Assembly (NCBI GenBank): GCA_011800155.1
Contig: CM022371.1
Span: 558,001 to 622,000 of the forward strand
Origin: Flammulina velutipes
Lineage: Eukaryota; Basidiomycota; Agaricomycetes; Agaricales; Physalacriaceae
Reading direction: 5' to 3'
Length of the DNA: 64,000 nucleotides
The notes beneath the pieces were generated by a model. The model ran no database searches. It had not been told where the DNA came from and saw nothing but the letters and a program-made list of their open reading frames with translations. A program made the translations under genes and the position numbers. Of the stretch, positions 42,833 to 55,112 are shown in pieces; position 1 is the stretch's first letter, and every line of letters starts with the position of its first letter.

Positions 42833-45000
42833 TTACCGCGTCCTGATAATACCAGCATTGATCAACTTCTGTATCTTGCTTCTGACGCCCGGGTTCTTCA
42901 TGTGATCCTGTAGCGCCTTGGGGTCAGACTGCGCTTGCTGGAGTATTGACTGCATGATGGGGTCGGCCATAATGTTCTATGGAGACGTCAGCGAAATGCG
43001 AAAAGTAACGAGACTACAAAAACACATACCGCAACCTCGGGATCACGCATCGCTCGCTCCATGGTTTCTTCCTGAGTTTCCGTGCCGCGTTGAGACCAGA
43101 TGGCTTGTTGGATCTTTGACTCTTGTTGAGCGATCTCCGACCTGTGCTTGTGCTCCGGGTCGTGGTCTGTCGCTTCTTGAATGGCCTCGAGTGCCTTGGT
43201 ATGATCCCGCATGGTGACCAAGATGGTCGACTTGCGAATGTAGGCTTTCACTGAACAAATGGAATGTTGTTAGGCGAGTGATATGGAGGAAAACCCAGAC
43301 GAGACGTACCAAACTCAGGATCAATCTTGATAGCCTCATTGACGTCCTTGAGGGCCTCTGGAAGGGCCACGAGTTTCATGTATGCCGCTGCCCGGTTGTT
43401 GTAGCCTCTGGCGTCGCTAGGATCCCGTTTGATACTCTCGGTGTACAGTTTGACCGCACCAGCAAAGTCGCCGGCTTTGAACAGCGTGTTACCCTCCTCC
43501 CTAGCAGCGTTACTCTTCTCGGGATCGATATACGATAAACGGTCCTGCTCGGCCTTTGCACGCTCAGTTTCCCGCAGCTTGTTGAGGATATCCGAGGTAC
43601 GATGCTCTGTCAACGACTTTTCGTAGAACTTGATTGCAGAAGCGAGGTCACCCTTCCGTGAGTACGATGTTCCTATCCGGCCGTATGCTTTGGCTACTAG
43701 CTTGTAGTCTGCGCGAAGCTAGGGGAGCTGTTTTAGCATCCGTGAGTTGGTAAAGGTGGTATAGATGCGCGTACCGAGCGGCCTTCTTCTACAGCTTTCT
43801 GGCAAGTTTCTATTGCCTTGTCGTAATCACCTTGTTCGAACTGCACGGCTAGAGAGATCCGCGATAAGCGCTTTGCTTCTTGGAACATTAAGTCAAGACT
43901 TACCGGCCAAGTTGGTAAGGAAAGTGATATCTTTCGGATAGAGGTCCCAAGCTTTCTCGAACAGCTTTGCGGCTTCTTCAAAGTCGCGCTTCTTGTAGGC
44001 GTCGCTGCCTGTTTTCTTGGCTTCTTCGGCCTCCTTCTTGGCTTTGCGATCCTCATCATCCATGTCGACGTCTTCTTCGACCGGTGGTTCAGGGGGTGGT
44101 GGTGCTGATGTGGAAGGCTTTGCGGAAGGCTTCGAGGATGAAGCGGCCGGTGGGGGTGGAGATGCAGGCTCAGCCTTTGCGAAACCTTCCGGAAGGTCTT
44201 CGGATCCCTCAGGCCTGTTAAAGCCTTGCATATCGATACCCATGAGAGCACCAAGCACGTCGATCATTCGAGGGTCACCGCTGGAAAGTACGCCGTCCGC
44301 CATCCGTGGGTTTTTCTGAATCATTTGGATCTGTATAGGGATCAGTTCCTGTACAGTATCTCAAGAAAGATGAGACATACCTTTTGTACGAACGATGGAT
44401 CAGCCAAATGTTTCTGCGTACGCGGGTTGGCGGCCAGTTTGCCAAAGAGGTTGGGGTCGGAGAACATCTTCCCCAGGCCCATCGCGTCCTCTGCATTGTC
44501 GCTCGCTACTAAGGTGTGAGCAAACGACGCGTTTTGTCGGATACGAAACACACCTTGAGCGTCCCGAACTTCCTTCAAACCTTTGCGCAGTGCTGGGCTG
44601 TCTTCGTGCTTTAATCCAGCCTCATAAGCCGCGATAGCCTCCTCGTATTTTCGCTCGCCGTGCAGCGCAGCTCCCTTCCTCGCATATCCTTTCGCCCATG
44701 ATGGATTAACAGCAATGCACTTACGAGATGTTAGCGACTATCTCGACGACCGCTAGCGACATACCTGCTCTGCATCGGCCAAGGCGTCTGCCCACTGCTT
44801 CTTCCCAGCTTTAGCAGCACTTCGATTGGAATAGAGAACGTGGTTTTTGGGGTCGATGGCAATTGCCTGGCTGAACAGATCGATTGCTTTATCGTAGTCT
44901 TTAGCCGCGAATGCTTTGTTTCCTTGGTCCTTTAATGCCTGTGAATGGTCTGTTAGAGTTGCTTCAGCGATTTGAGTAACGTACTACGCACGTCAGCCAT
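42833..45000 (-). CDS. STI1: Hsp70-Hsp90 organising co-chaperone Sti1/Hop
   Basis: Cytosolic TPR adaptor that hands clients from Hsp70 to Hsp90. The first exon encodes only MAD; ALKDQGNKAFAAKDYDKA follows. TPR1 (to about residue 105) ends in GLKEVRDAQ. A DP-type STI1 domain follows (MFSDPNLFGKLAANPRTQ, QKNPRMADGVLSSGDPRM). A Pro-rich acidic linker leads to TPR2A (GSDAYKKRDFEEAAKLFEKA) and TPR2B (EEGNTLFKAGDFAGAVKLY, RGYNNRAAAYMKL). The C-terminal DP2 domain (ERAMRDPEVANIMADPIMQ, ALQDHMKNPGVRSKIQKLI) closes the protein. TPR carboxylate-clamp residues fit the family. About eight introns. Confidence 0.95.
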
Positions 45001-45233
45001 TTCGTGGTGGTGGACAAGAATGGTCTAGTCGAAAGAAATAAATGGCCAATTCTAAGATTCTACACATTTCTAGATCATTCTACCCGTTACGGTCACGTCC
45101 CTTTGGCGCCACATGCTCCGTGCTGGCTCTATCGCGGTAAACACACTCAAGAATTAGACCGAGAATGGCTAGGGTGTGTTTTCAATCGCCGTCTTCTCTC
45201 ACGGTGACCTTTACGACCTCGTTGATTCAAAAT
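45001..45233. other. Promoter region of STI1
   Basis: Short spacer upstream of STI1, with no gene recognised. Confidence 0.4.
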
Positions 45234-45659
45234 ATGGCAACCTGGGCTCTGTTTATGCTCATTACACTTGTCTTGCTTTCCGATGCCTGGCTCGTATACT
45301 CAAAGATTAGATTGCCCAATACGGGTACCGCGACGCATTTTCTTGAACGTAAAACCACGGTCCCTCTAAAATCTGAGCTCCGCGATGCTTTACACGACTT
45401 GTAGCTAGACTTGTGGCGCTTCAAAGACAAACGGGCAACGCTTTGGGTACTTTCCGCATTCATAGGCGAGACTACGAGGATAACCGACCGTTGTAGAGTC
45501 CATTTGCTACCAACAATGGGGCCCCTCTGGCCCCGACTTGCCATCTCCTCGGAGATGGAAAAACCTTCGACATTGAATGATCTTGGGTGCGTGACCTTCT
45601 TCGTGGACTTTTCGAGGCAAACCACAGCTCTTGTAGTGCGATCACTGACGCTCTACTAG
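45234..45659 (+). pseudogene. Possible broken membrane-protein ORF
   Basis: One frame of about 140 codons is interrupted by a single TAG at 45402-45404. It starts MATWALFMLITLVLLSDAW, a convincing signal-anchor, and after the stop continues LDLWRFKDKRATLWVLSAF, GETTRITDRCRVHLLPTMG to a second stop at 45657-45659. The product is not recognised. A spliced model that skips the TAG, or chance, remains possible. Confidence 0.28.
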
Positions 45660-47384
45660 GAAGGTGCATCCCCAGGTTTTGCACATGAGAATAGGTGCCT
45701 CTTTCTATCGTAGCAAACGAGGTAAGTACGTATGGTGCGATGTCTTCTTCGTCTATGAGGGTCCTTTTCATATCATTTAATCCTCTCAGATAGTGCGGTG
45801 GCTTGAGCGGTGTCCGTTCAACGCTTCATCAAGGACTGAATAAACTGATTGCGACTTCACGAACTCACAGAAACATGTCTTGGTACCAGGCTCTGAACTA
45901 TCTCAGGAATTGACACTCCCCATGTTGCTAGAAGCCGGCATCCAACTAAATGACGCCAATACACCTCAATGCACCCGTGTACGCTGTCACAGTGACAATT
46001 ACGCTTTCAAATTGGTCGCTGCAGTAACGAATGGGCATTGCTCCCCGACAGCACCACTCTGTGAGTGCATGTTTAGTCACAGCTGTACTATCGACTGGAA
46101 TCTACTTCCTGGCGATGGAAAGTATTAACTCTTTGTCACTAACGCGTACATCGACCGCCTCTGGTCTCCGGCGCTCCGTCTCTGTTACTTTCAACTAACA
46201 GCAAAGCTCGCCGATCCGAAGTGTGCGCGGCTGTTAGCGAGGACGTCCGGTCCCTTCTGGAGACTCACTTAGACGGATAACGTAGTGACCCATGCATTCT
46301 CGAGACATCTATAGGTTCCGAGTACACCGGAATACCCAATTCTCCAGTGAGTGATAAAACATCATGTTGCCGAGTGGCTTAGGCTGTCTTCTGTTCCTCC
46401 TGATTTTTCATTTTAAGCATCTCCCGGTCAGGCTCACATACATACGTTGCATGACGGTGACCCAGTATACAATATTCAATCCGCAGTTTGTTTTTGGGCC
46501 CCTCCGCGACTAGTGGTGGCGAGTATGAGCCTTTCCCCGATCCATAGTTTCTGATCTCCTTCGAGAGACTATACTGTTACTGCCCTTACATCACGAACTC
46601 AAAGACACTCTGAAGAACTGCCGTGGATACACGAACTCACCGGCTACCAGTCTGTGGGGTTTCTAACCAACCAGGTATTTTAAATTTCTCTGGAGGGAGG
46701 TAAGATAAACGATCTACCTTCCCAATTGGCAATGCAAACAGACACACATCAGTACCAGCTGTCAGGAGTATGGAAATACCGGTAACATCAATCGAAGGCT
46801 TTTTCTGTCGAATCAACTTCCATCGTTGAATTGTGGCGTATATATCTGTTTGTTGAGAGAAACATGTGGTTTCGGTGATTTAAATGATTACCGGAGGCGG
46901 CGGAATGTAATTGGGCTCCCGACTAATACGCCGGGATATCTGATGAGGACCCCAGAAAGCCCCGGTCAACACTGGAAGATTGCGTCGAAAGTTTATAGAA
47001 AAGTAAAGCGATGCAGCGACGTCAAGGATGATTGGGAGTAAGGAGATGATGTTAAAGGCGCGCGGGGAAAGAACAAGCTGCACCGGAGGATGCGGTATTA
47101 TTTTTATCTTAATTTAGGTCTCGAATATGACAAAAAAATTACGATCAAAAACGGAAATGCCGTGATCGACCTCGCCCAACACCTGCTGGCCCTGCCGTTC
47201 CTGCTTACTTTTCGACTATCACTCTCTCTGCGTCGTCGGTGGTTGGTCTGCTCGCTGCCGTCGCTACTCCCGACGTCGTTCGCGCCCTTGAGCTCATCGT
47301 CCTAGACAGCGTCCGCACGTCCCGCCCATCCTAGACCCTGCTGCTATCCCCATCCTATTCGCTGATCGCATACTATCTCTTCCG
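45660..47384. other. Gene-poor spacer upstream of the Zn2Cys6 gene
   Basis: No supported gene. One Cys-containing frame (45880-46128) lacks an ATG and a known domain. The stretch 46137-46825 has no long open frame. The last 250 bp, rich in C/T, are the likely promoter and leader of the downstream gene. Confidence 0.5.
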
Positions 47385-50221
47385 ATGCCAGAAGAGTTGC
47401 TGCCTTCACCCGCTGGCCTCCCACGCCCAAAGCCTGCCCGGACAAGTACTGGCGCCATCCGTACACGATCATCACCACAACCTGGAGATACCAACGGCGA
47501 TGCAAGACCTCAAAAACGCGCGCGTAAAGCGATAAACTGCGAGCCTTGTCGGAATAGCAAGTTGAAATGCGACAGGTTCGGTTCATATCGTCCCATCGGT
47601 CGACAGTCGTTGATCTCACTTGGAATGCAGGAGTCGACCATGTTCATCGTGTGTTCTTCGTGGTACGTGAACGCCGTCACGGACAGCGTTCTTTGCTCGT
47701 ATTAACTGGATACATGCAGGCACCGCAGCGATGTGCTATGCAGACGGCAGAGCCAACGGAGCAGCAGACCCTCTCCGCGGAGATGACCTTCCGTGCGCAC
47801 ACTATTTGCTCTTAAGAGAAACGCCTTGCTGACCTTACGCTTTTCCGCTATCTTCACATCCTTTCACGTCCTGTCATGGTCATCTGGTATCCTCATTTTA
47901 TAAACAGTGCCCATCCACGCGTAGACCCAGCTCAGGAGTTTGCTCGTATTCGACACTCAATAAATCTTCTGGAAACGTATGTGTACCCGTCAGCACGACC
48001 GCCGACTGTAACAGCTCGGAGACAGAGTGAATTGGTTGTCCCAAACATTTCTCCAACAAAGAGGGAACCTCTAGAACCTGATGGAATCGACAACGTACCT
48101 GGCATGCTCGCCAGCGTTGGTGCAGGTGGCCTTTACGCTGGTCCGACAAGTGCGGCATTACATCTTCTCGTGGCAAGCTTTCTTCTCGTCGGCCTCCCGC
48201 CCGCTGTACTCATCCATCACACAGGATGGTTCCCGTCCCGATTCTGACATGGCCGACAGTCGACACGGAAGTATGGACCCCATGGAAGACTTCCCCGCTC
48301 TTGCTCCCGAGTACGACCGCGACCTCCTTGCGATGCTACCTTCTCTCGATGTCATCGATGGCCTAATATCGTTTTACTTTGAATACTGCAACTGGATATA
48401 CCGCCACGTCAACGAGTCCGGCTTCCTTACCCAGTGGAACCGCTTTAAGAGCGGAAGCTCTGCAGATCGGTTGGTTCTCGCCACGGCAAGTGTCATCATG
48501 GCAGTGGCCGTTCATTATCTCCCGTTGCACCACCATCTAGTCGCATCATTTACGGATAGCCACGACGAACAGGGCACCAAATTCTTCGAAGTCTCACAGC
48601 GCGCACTCCAACGACGGCAGAGCGAAACAAAAAAATACGCGATAGAGCTTGTGGAACTCCTCCTGATCCAGTGCCATTATCTTACGCTATCCAAATCGGA
48701 TACCGAGTTGGTGTGGGCGGTACGTGGCGAACTAGTGTCGATGGCGACGGCACTGGGTTTACACCGAGATCCTGGAAAGTTCAATCTTCCCCGGGATATG
48801 GCTGAACGGCGTAGATGGGCGTGGTGGCACATCATCCTACTCGAGCGGTAAGCGTCTTTCTCGGATGGTCTTTGTCGTTCCTTACGCCAATCCTCAGATG
48901 GCAGGCCTTCATGTTTGGCCGCCCGCTATGCATAGCTTCACACCACTTTGACACACAATTACCCTCGTACTGTGACCCTGCTATCGATAAAACTGGGCGA
49001 CTCTACCTTCCGAATATTGCTCTTTTCAAATTAGCATATGTATTGGGAGACATCATGGACGACGCGGTGTCTGTACGTCCTGTTCCGTACGAGAATGTTC
49101 AGGCGAACGATCGAGCACTCGTACAGTGGATGGAGAACTTGCCGCAAGAACTCGATCTCGACGAATACCGAGTAGCACGCAACCTCGCCTCCCCAAACAC
49201 TGCGATGCGCCGACAGGGAGTCCAGAGCATTATCATACGGACGTCCTTTTATCACATTCGATTCACTCTTCATCGACCTTACGCCGCACATGCACACGGT
49301 TCCCCGTCGAGAGCGTTAGGTATTGATGCTCAAAAGGCTGCCGAGAGCTTGGAGATCGCTGTAGGCGCGGCTGACAAGCTCATAACGATGGTCGGACAAT
49401 CCCGACCTGACTTCCTCGCCAACTCCTCCCTGGCAGTCCCAGGACACATGAACTGGGGTCCCTTCCACTGTTTCTCAGCAGCCATGTTCTTCTCTTTCCA
49501 GCTCATAGCGAATCCTGAACAGCCAGGGGCGGGTTTGTTCCGGGCGAGTGTGCGGAAGGCTATGGGCACATTGGAGCAAGCGCGAGGGAGCGCAGTAGCG
49601 GATAAGGGCTACGACATCCTGCAGGCCATAACACCACTGTATTCGGGCGAGCTAAACCATCTAAACCCGGAAGAAAAGGTCAAGCGCCGGTCACAGGTCT
49701 TTAGTGTCATTCGGAAGCTCGCATTTCCGTATCATGACTCTCATGGGCCTCGGCGATACGGAGAGTCATCGAGTGGTCGAGGTTCGGCTGACTCTCCTGC
49801 TACATCTTCCGTCAGTCCACCGATGCCCATGGTATCGATCCCCACGTCAATATCTCGTCCATACGATGGGATGTCAAACCACACTCCTGCGCTCCATAAC
49901 ACACCGCAGACAGGGTATGACACGCACATGCCATCCTCGATGCCCTCCCTCAATCAATCTCCCGCTCTGCAACTCTCTCCGTCTATGGTGTCGAACCATA
50001 CCACCACACCGTACCAGGCCGAGCATCCCTACATTCTTGCGCAACAACAACAGATATACGGCGAGAACTCCCGGTATTCATCGTACGTCCATCCGGTTGA
50101 CGATTCGTCGATGTGGGGTGCAGCGGTTGGGTTTGGACAAGGCGAATGGTCCCAATTTATTGATGGGATGGGTGCTGTTCCGTCGTCGTCGTCGCGCCAC
50201 CTGCATTCACAAGGATCATGA
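47385..50221 (+). CDS. Zn2Cys6 fungal transcription factor
   Basis: Nuclear binuclear-zinc-cluster activator or repressor. The N-terminus is disordered, with a basic KRARKAINCEPCRNSKLKC. The zinc cluster is completed over two splices: CDR joins SRPCSSCVLRG, then TAAMC, giving C-x2-C-x6-C-x5-C-x2-C-x8-C. A heptad-like segment (EFARIRHSINLLETYV) may dimerise. The fungal-specific transcription-factor domain starts near LISFYFEYCNWIYRHVNESG and includes ELLLIQCHYLTLSKSDTE, MATALGLHRDPGKFNLP, RRRWAWWHIILLER and the exon-spanning WQAFMFGRPLCIASHHFD. The C-terminus is Ser/Pro/Gln-rich. Target genes cannot be inferred; there is no adjacent metabolic cluster. Confidence 0.9.
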
Positions 50222-50531
50222 CCCCCGTCGATTTGCTCTGTATCGCTTTGCTTTGTCTTGGTTACATTTATACCTGTCACCTCTCCGTTCTGGGATATTT
50301 TAAACCTGTACATGTACTCCTACTACCACACCCAGTGTTCTCTATTCATCCCTGTTGTGCATTAGTATGTACATGCCCCACTATTTCGACGTTGATGTAG
50401 CCATACGATTTGTTTATAATTCGCCTGCATCGAACTTGAGTCAAGATACATAGAGGCAATTTCAAGATTGTCATGAACAAGAATGACTACAGCGTTGAGA
50501 GCAAATGGAAGTACAGATCGGAATACAAACA

Positions 50532-53500
50532 TTATCGTGTAGAAAAGGTGCTTAGTTTCTCCACTCGCTTTAGACGAGCCGATATTTCGGATCGGAGTTT
50601 TGCAAGGTCTGGATGGACTTTATCCTGCTCTGCTGCCGCGACGAGAACTAGGTCAATCGTGGAATAAGGCAACCATGTTGAACCGACGGTCTTTGGGGGA
50701 TCTCGCGCGAGGCGTGATTCCTCCTACATAAACATGAGCGTTCTACACTATCAGAGGAAATCAATAGCAAACCTTCTGTATGAGCGAGAGTGTGTGCTCG
50801 ATGGCACTCCCGAAATTTCCGTATCGCAAGTTGATGCGGATGAGGAAGTCGTGGTGATATGCCTGAAGAATATGTATAAGTATGTCAATCTCCCGTCCAT
50901 CTATGAAACGCAAGGGCTGAAGTAACTTGCCTCCAAAAGAGTAATCAGCCACGGAGGTGGTGGTGACTTCTGATGCTGCATGATCGTCTCTAGAACAATC
51001 TTGGAGTAGCGGTAGTCCGTTTCAAGGCTGTCGTGGAATGACAGGGATTGCCGCAGGTATCTCCAGGCCTTGTCTGCAGTCGTTCCAGTCCACGAGGTGG
51101 CCTTGTCGGTAAGAAGCCAGTCGGACGTGTTGTCCTCGCTGAGATTGAGACTTATTAAGATGAGATAAATGGCAAAACGACTTCAACACTCACAATGTCT
51201 GGTCTGGATTCCGTGTTAAACGCAAACACTGCATAGTCAAACGAGTGAAGATATCGGTCATGTCGACTTTGAGGCTGCGCGCTGTAGTGAGAGCACGGTC
51301 ATAACAATTCAGCTCCGTCAACCGGAGGACGATGGATGCAGGCGGCAAGGGGAACTCTGCGTCGCTCATCAGCATTGCTTCCAATCAACGGATATACACT
51401 CACCAAATGACGGATGCCGTATGAGAATGTCAACTTGAGCCATCAACAGGGCGTATTCATGCTGTATGTCTTCGAGATGAATGACCTCATTTTCATACTT
51501 GCCCGGAGTGAACCTGTCTTCTGGGATCTTTTTGAACTTTGAGCGCTTCCTTGGCTTTGAAAAACTGTCAACACACTGATTTCGGGGGACATCATTTTGA
51601 CCTACTTGGCTCTCGCCTTCAATGGATCCTGGTATGATGATCCACGCAGTTTTGGGGTCCGCCAATGACAAGGAATTCAAAGCAATTAGATACGCCTCCG
51701 ATGTTTCGTCAATGAGAGAGGAGACCGTCAATGGGGTGATAAATTCCCGTAATCTTCGCGCTCTTTGGTACATAGTCAAGGCAGCTAGAATAAGAAGGAA
51801 CGGGTAAGTTCGCATTCGGTAGGGTGATCGTTGAAACTTGCCGCTTTTGTGATCTCCACGATTAGTGTACCAGCCATATAGGATACGGGGGTAGTTTGGT
51901 AGGGTGCGAGGATCTGCGTTCCGTACTTTGAAAGCGAGGGCCTCCTCCACCTCGTCGGCGTATCCAGTGAAATTGTAGGTCATCAATTGAGGTGCTGCAC
52001 CAGACTCGCACATTCGATATACCAGTTGAGATACGCTCTCTCGTTTTCTGGTGAGAAAGTGTGAGTCATGACTTTGTTATCAATGATAGGGAGACTTACT
52101 GCTTCTCGTCTGGACTCACCGTCCAGACAGAATATGCATCGTCGTAAAGACCCAAATCTGTGTAGCCTTTGATAATTGTTGCCCATAACGGTGTAGTGTT
52201 GAACTCTGGTGGTGCGACAGACAGGGCCAATTGCGTGAGAGTCGTCTCCTGATAAACCAGTGACTTCGTGCTGAAGAGTGCTGCGGCATGGAGGTAAAAG
52301 AAAAAAGGTTCGTCGGCAAGATCGACTTCCGTCAACACCATTGAAAGGGCCAATCTGTCCTCATCACTCATAGTCCCAATTTCAGAACCTGTTTGATACT
52401 GTGAGTTTTCCGAAACTCGGGTGACGATGAAACTACTCACCTAGTCTGCCAGCTAGCTTTTCTAGTAACAAAGCGGCATCATCGGAACGCCCAAGATTAA
52501 TGTAGAGACGGGCAAGAACGTAGGTGACTGCAGGAGTCCGCGGTAACCAGGCGATGATCTCTCGTACAACGGGGAAGTAGCCCAATTGACGAAGTCTTTC
52601 GCAAAATGCCACTTCCGTCGAGCAGACATGCGAGGGGGATATTGATTGCAGCCAACCAGCGTTGTCCAAAAACTCGTGAGCTGCGAAACTGAAGCCATGA
52701 TTGTTGTGAGGAGAAATATTGAGGAGTTTGTGAACAAGGGAAACAGATTCGGGAGGATGATTTGGCTTTCTGGTGACATGCATGTTCTCCATCAAGGACA
52801 CTACATCTGAAGCTGGAGGTGCGTTTGAAGAAGGGCCTACGTGTGCACGTTGCCGTACGACAAATCTCATCGCCGCCGTGCCTCGAAAGACTGCGAATAT
52901 CTCTGCCAGTAAGGATGGACTCCATTGATTAAGGTCTGTCGCTTGGAAGAAGAGTAGGGTAATCAAGGACAGGCATAGATCATATCGAACATTGACAGAC
53001 ACGATGGCGTATTCGGCGGCTACGGCACGCCACCACTCGGAACGAGGGGGAGAGCTGAGCGTAAGAGACTCGTCATCTGATTCTGGCTTGACAACATCCA
53101 GCCCACCAATGACATCCAATGCGATTTTGATGGCGTCCGAAGCGTTGGGTATAGCTTGCAGTCGGCCCAGAATCCAGCTGACAGAGCCTTCATCTAATGA
53201 CTCCCGGAACTTTGAACGCTTGGCCTGATCTTGAATGATTTCGCCTATGGAAAACGCGATGTCCTGGTGCATAATGTCCACCAAACAGGTTTCCAAGTCC
53301 AACACGGACTGGGGCCCAAGACGACTGCGCAATGCCCACAAAACGCCAAAAAGCTCATACTGGGGATCTTCGATGAGCTGATCGTATATGAGACTGTTGT
53401 GGAGGTAGATGGCCAGGTCATGGGGCACAACAGCTGCAACGCGCTCTCGTTCCACCACAATGACACCGTTTTCATGCCTTCCTAAGGCCAACGGGCCCCG

Positions 53501-55112
53501 AGCACTGCGTTCAACTTCACGACATCGGGCGATGAAACCCTCCCAGTCACGCTTCAGAGCATTCCAGTATTGCGAGTGGAGAAGGGCGCCCGTGTGAGGA
53601 TCTCTTTGCAGTACGACCATGCACCCGACGACCGCTGCGATATGCTCTCCGATGCTAGAATATGATGCGAGCAACTGAGGAGGATGGGGACCGGAGGTGT
53701 TAAGACAATCCGTGGTGTACTTGTCAACCGCCAGTCGGAGAGTTGAAGGAGAAAACATGCCAGGTCGCATAATTGCTTCGAAAAACTTGTCCGCCAAGGA
53801 GCCAGGGGATAGTAGGACCTCCTCTAGATACGCTGGGGTCAATTCGACGTCATGCGGATACGACACTTTGGTCCATCTCGCAAGCTCTACATCCGTCGTT
53901 CCAAAAGTCAGAGTAGAAAATTCCACGGCAGCTTGTCCTTGTCGATCCCAAAGGGTATACAGCGTCTTGTCGATAACGATGAAATCTTGTAAACGACAGT
54001 GCGCCGATTGTGCTGAGGCACCGATGTGCATAACCTCTTGCATCTGATCACCAGAAGCTCTGAGTAGATGAAAAGTACCTCCAGAGGTACTTATGGAAGG
54101 CGTGGGGATGAAGGCAAGAATGTAGACGTGATCGTCATCAGTGCTTATGCTGAAAACGCGCAATAGGCTCTGTGGTCCAGGATAGAGGAGTAGTTGGGGT
54201 TTGATGCCATTGGTGGAGGAAGTAGGGGAGGGCGAAGGTTCGCGCCCAGGTGTGATAGCGAGGGACCTGCTCGCAACGCAGCCGACTTTAGGCCTCCAAT
54301 ACCGCACGACACGATCACGAGAAAGAGACCACACGGCACCAATATCCGTCGGCCAAGGATGGCTGGTGATGGATACTATCTCTGTACTTTCTGAGGAAGA
54401 CGCGGAGAGAAATGATGCCAATGAGGACAGGAATGAGCTTGAATGGAAAAACGTTTCCACCCATTCAGCTAGTATCACGGTCAGATAGGCACGTATATGA
54501 TAATAAAGTAGACACACCCTCTGGGCTATGCGCGCCCGAATACTCGGTGTCAAATCGTAGAAGCCCATTTGCAGTCCCGACAGTTACGCAGTAAACGCCA
54601 TGGACGAAAACTACGCCTCTGGCATCATCGGGGAAACTCTTGACAATATATTCGCGCGTCCAGATGTTTGCAAGTTGGGCCTTCCACAAATCCTGGCTCT
54701 CTCGAAGAGGAACGACGAGCCGATGAAGGGAACCAGCATTGGTGAGGGCAATTATGTGTATTTCTTTGTCTTCCCATAGAAAGATGCCGGGGGAGGAGAG
54801 AACGGGGGATTGGAGAACGAATCGAATGGGAGGAATGTCCAAAGAAAGCGATATCAGCTCCAGTATCAAGCCTTCGTGTAGGACGCGTAGAAGAACCGTT
54901 CCCGTCTGCTCGGAATACAACGCTGTTGAATTAACTGCATGTTCGGCTGGGAAATTAGGATCCGTTGGGAAAGAGAGGTCCGTCGCCTTCACAGATGGAA
55001 CATGGATGTGATGCGCCTGCGCTGGGGTGTACAACGACGAGAGTTGTGCCGCCACAAGAATGGACCCATCCATCGAGCTTATTGACTGTTGTCTTGTCAG
55101 TTGCCAACACAT
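50532..55112 (-). CDS. NUP120: Nucleoporin Nup120/Nup160
   Basis: Scaffold of the nuclear-pore Y complex. A multi-exon gene of roughly 1300 codons. The N-terminal beta-propeller part is carried by MDGSILVAAQLSSLYTPAQ, TEYSGAHSPEG and ITSHPWPTDIGAVWSLSRDR, with VVRYWRPK typical of the family. The helical stack follows (TPAYLEEVLLSPGSLADKFF, MRPGMFSPSTLRLAVDKY, WNALKRDWEGFIARCREVE). The C-terminal part includes MTYNFTGYADEVEEALAFK, YERAL-like TMYQRARRLREF, SPPPWLITLL and YHHDFLIRINLRYGNFGSAI. The end, SARLKRVEKLSTFSTR, comes after a last intron. The start may instead be the second methionine, MDGS, about 14 residues downstream. Confidence 0.85.
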
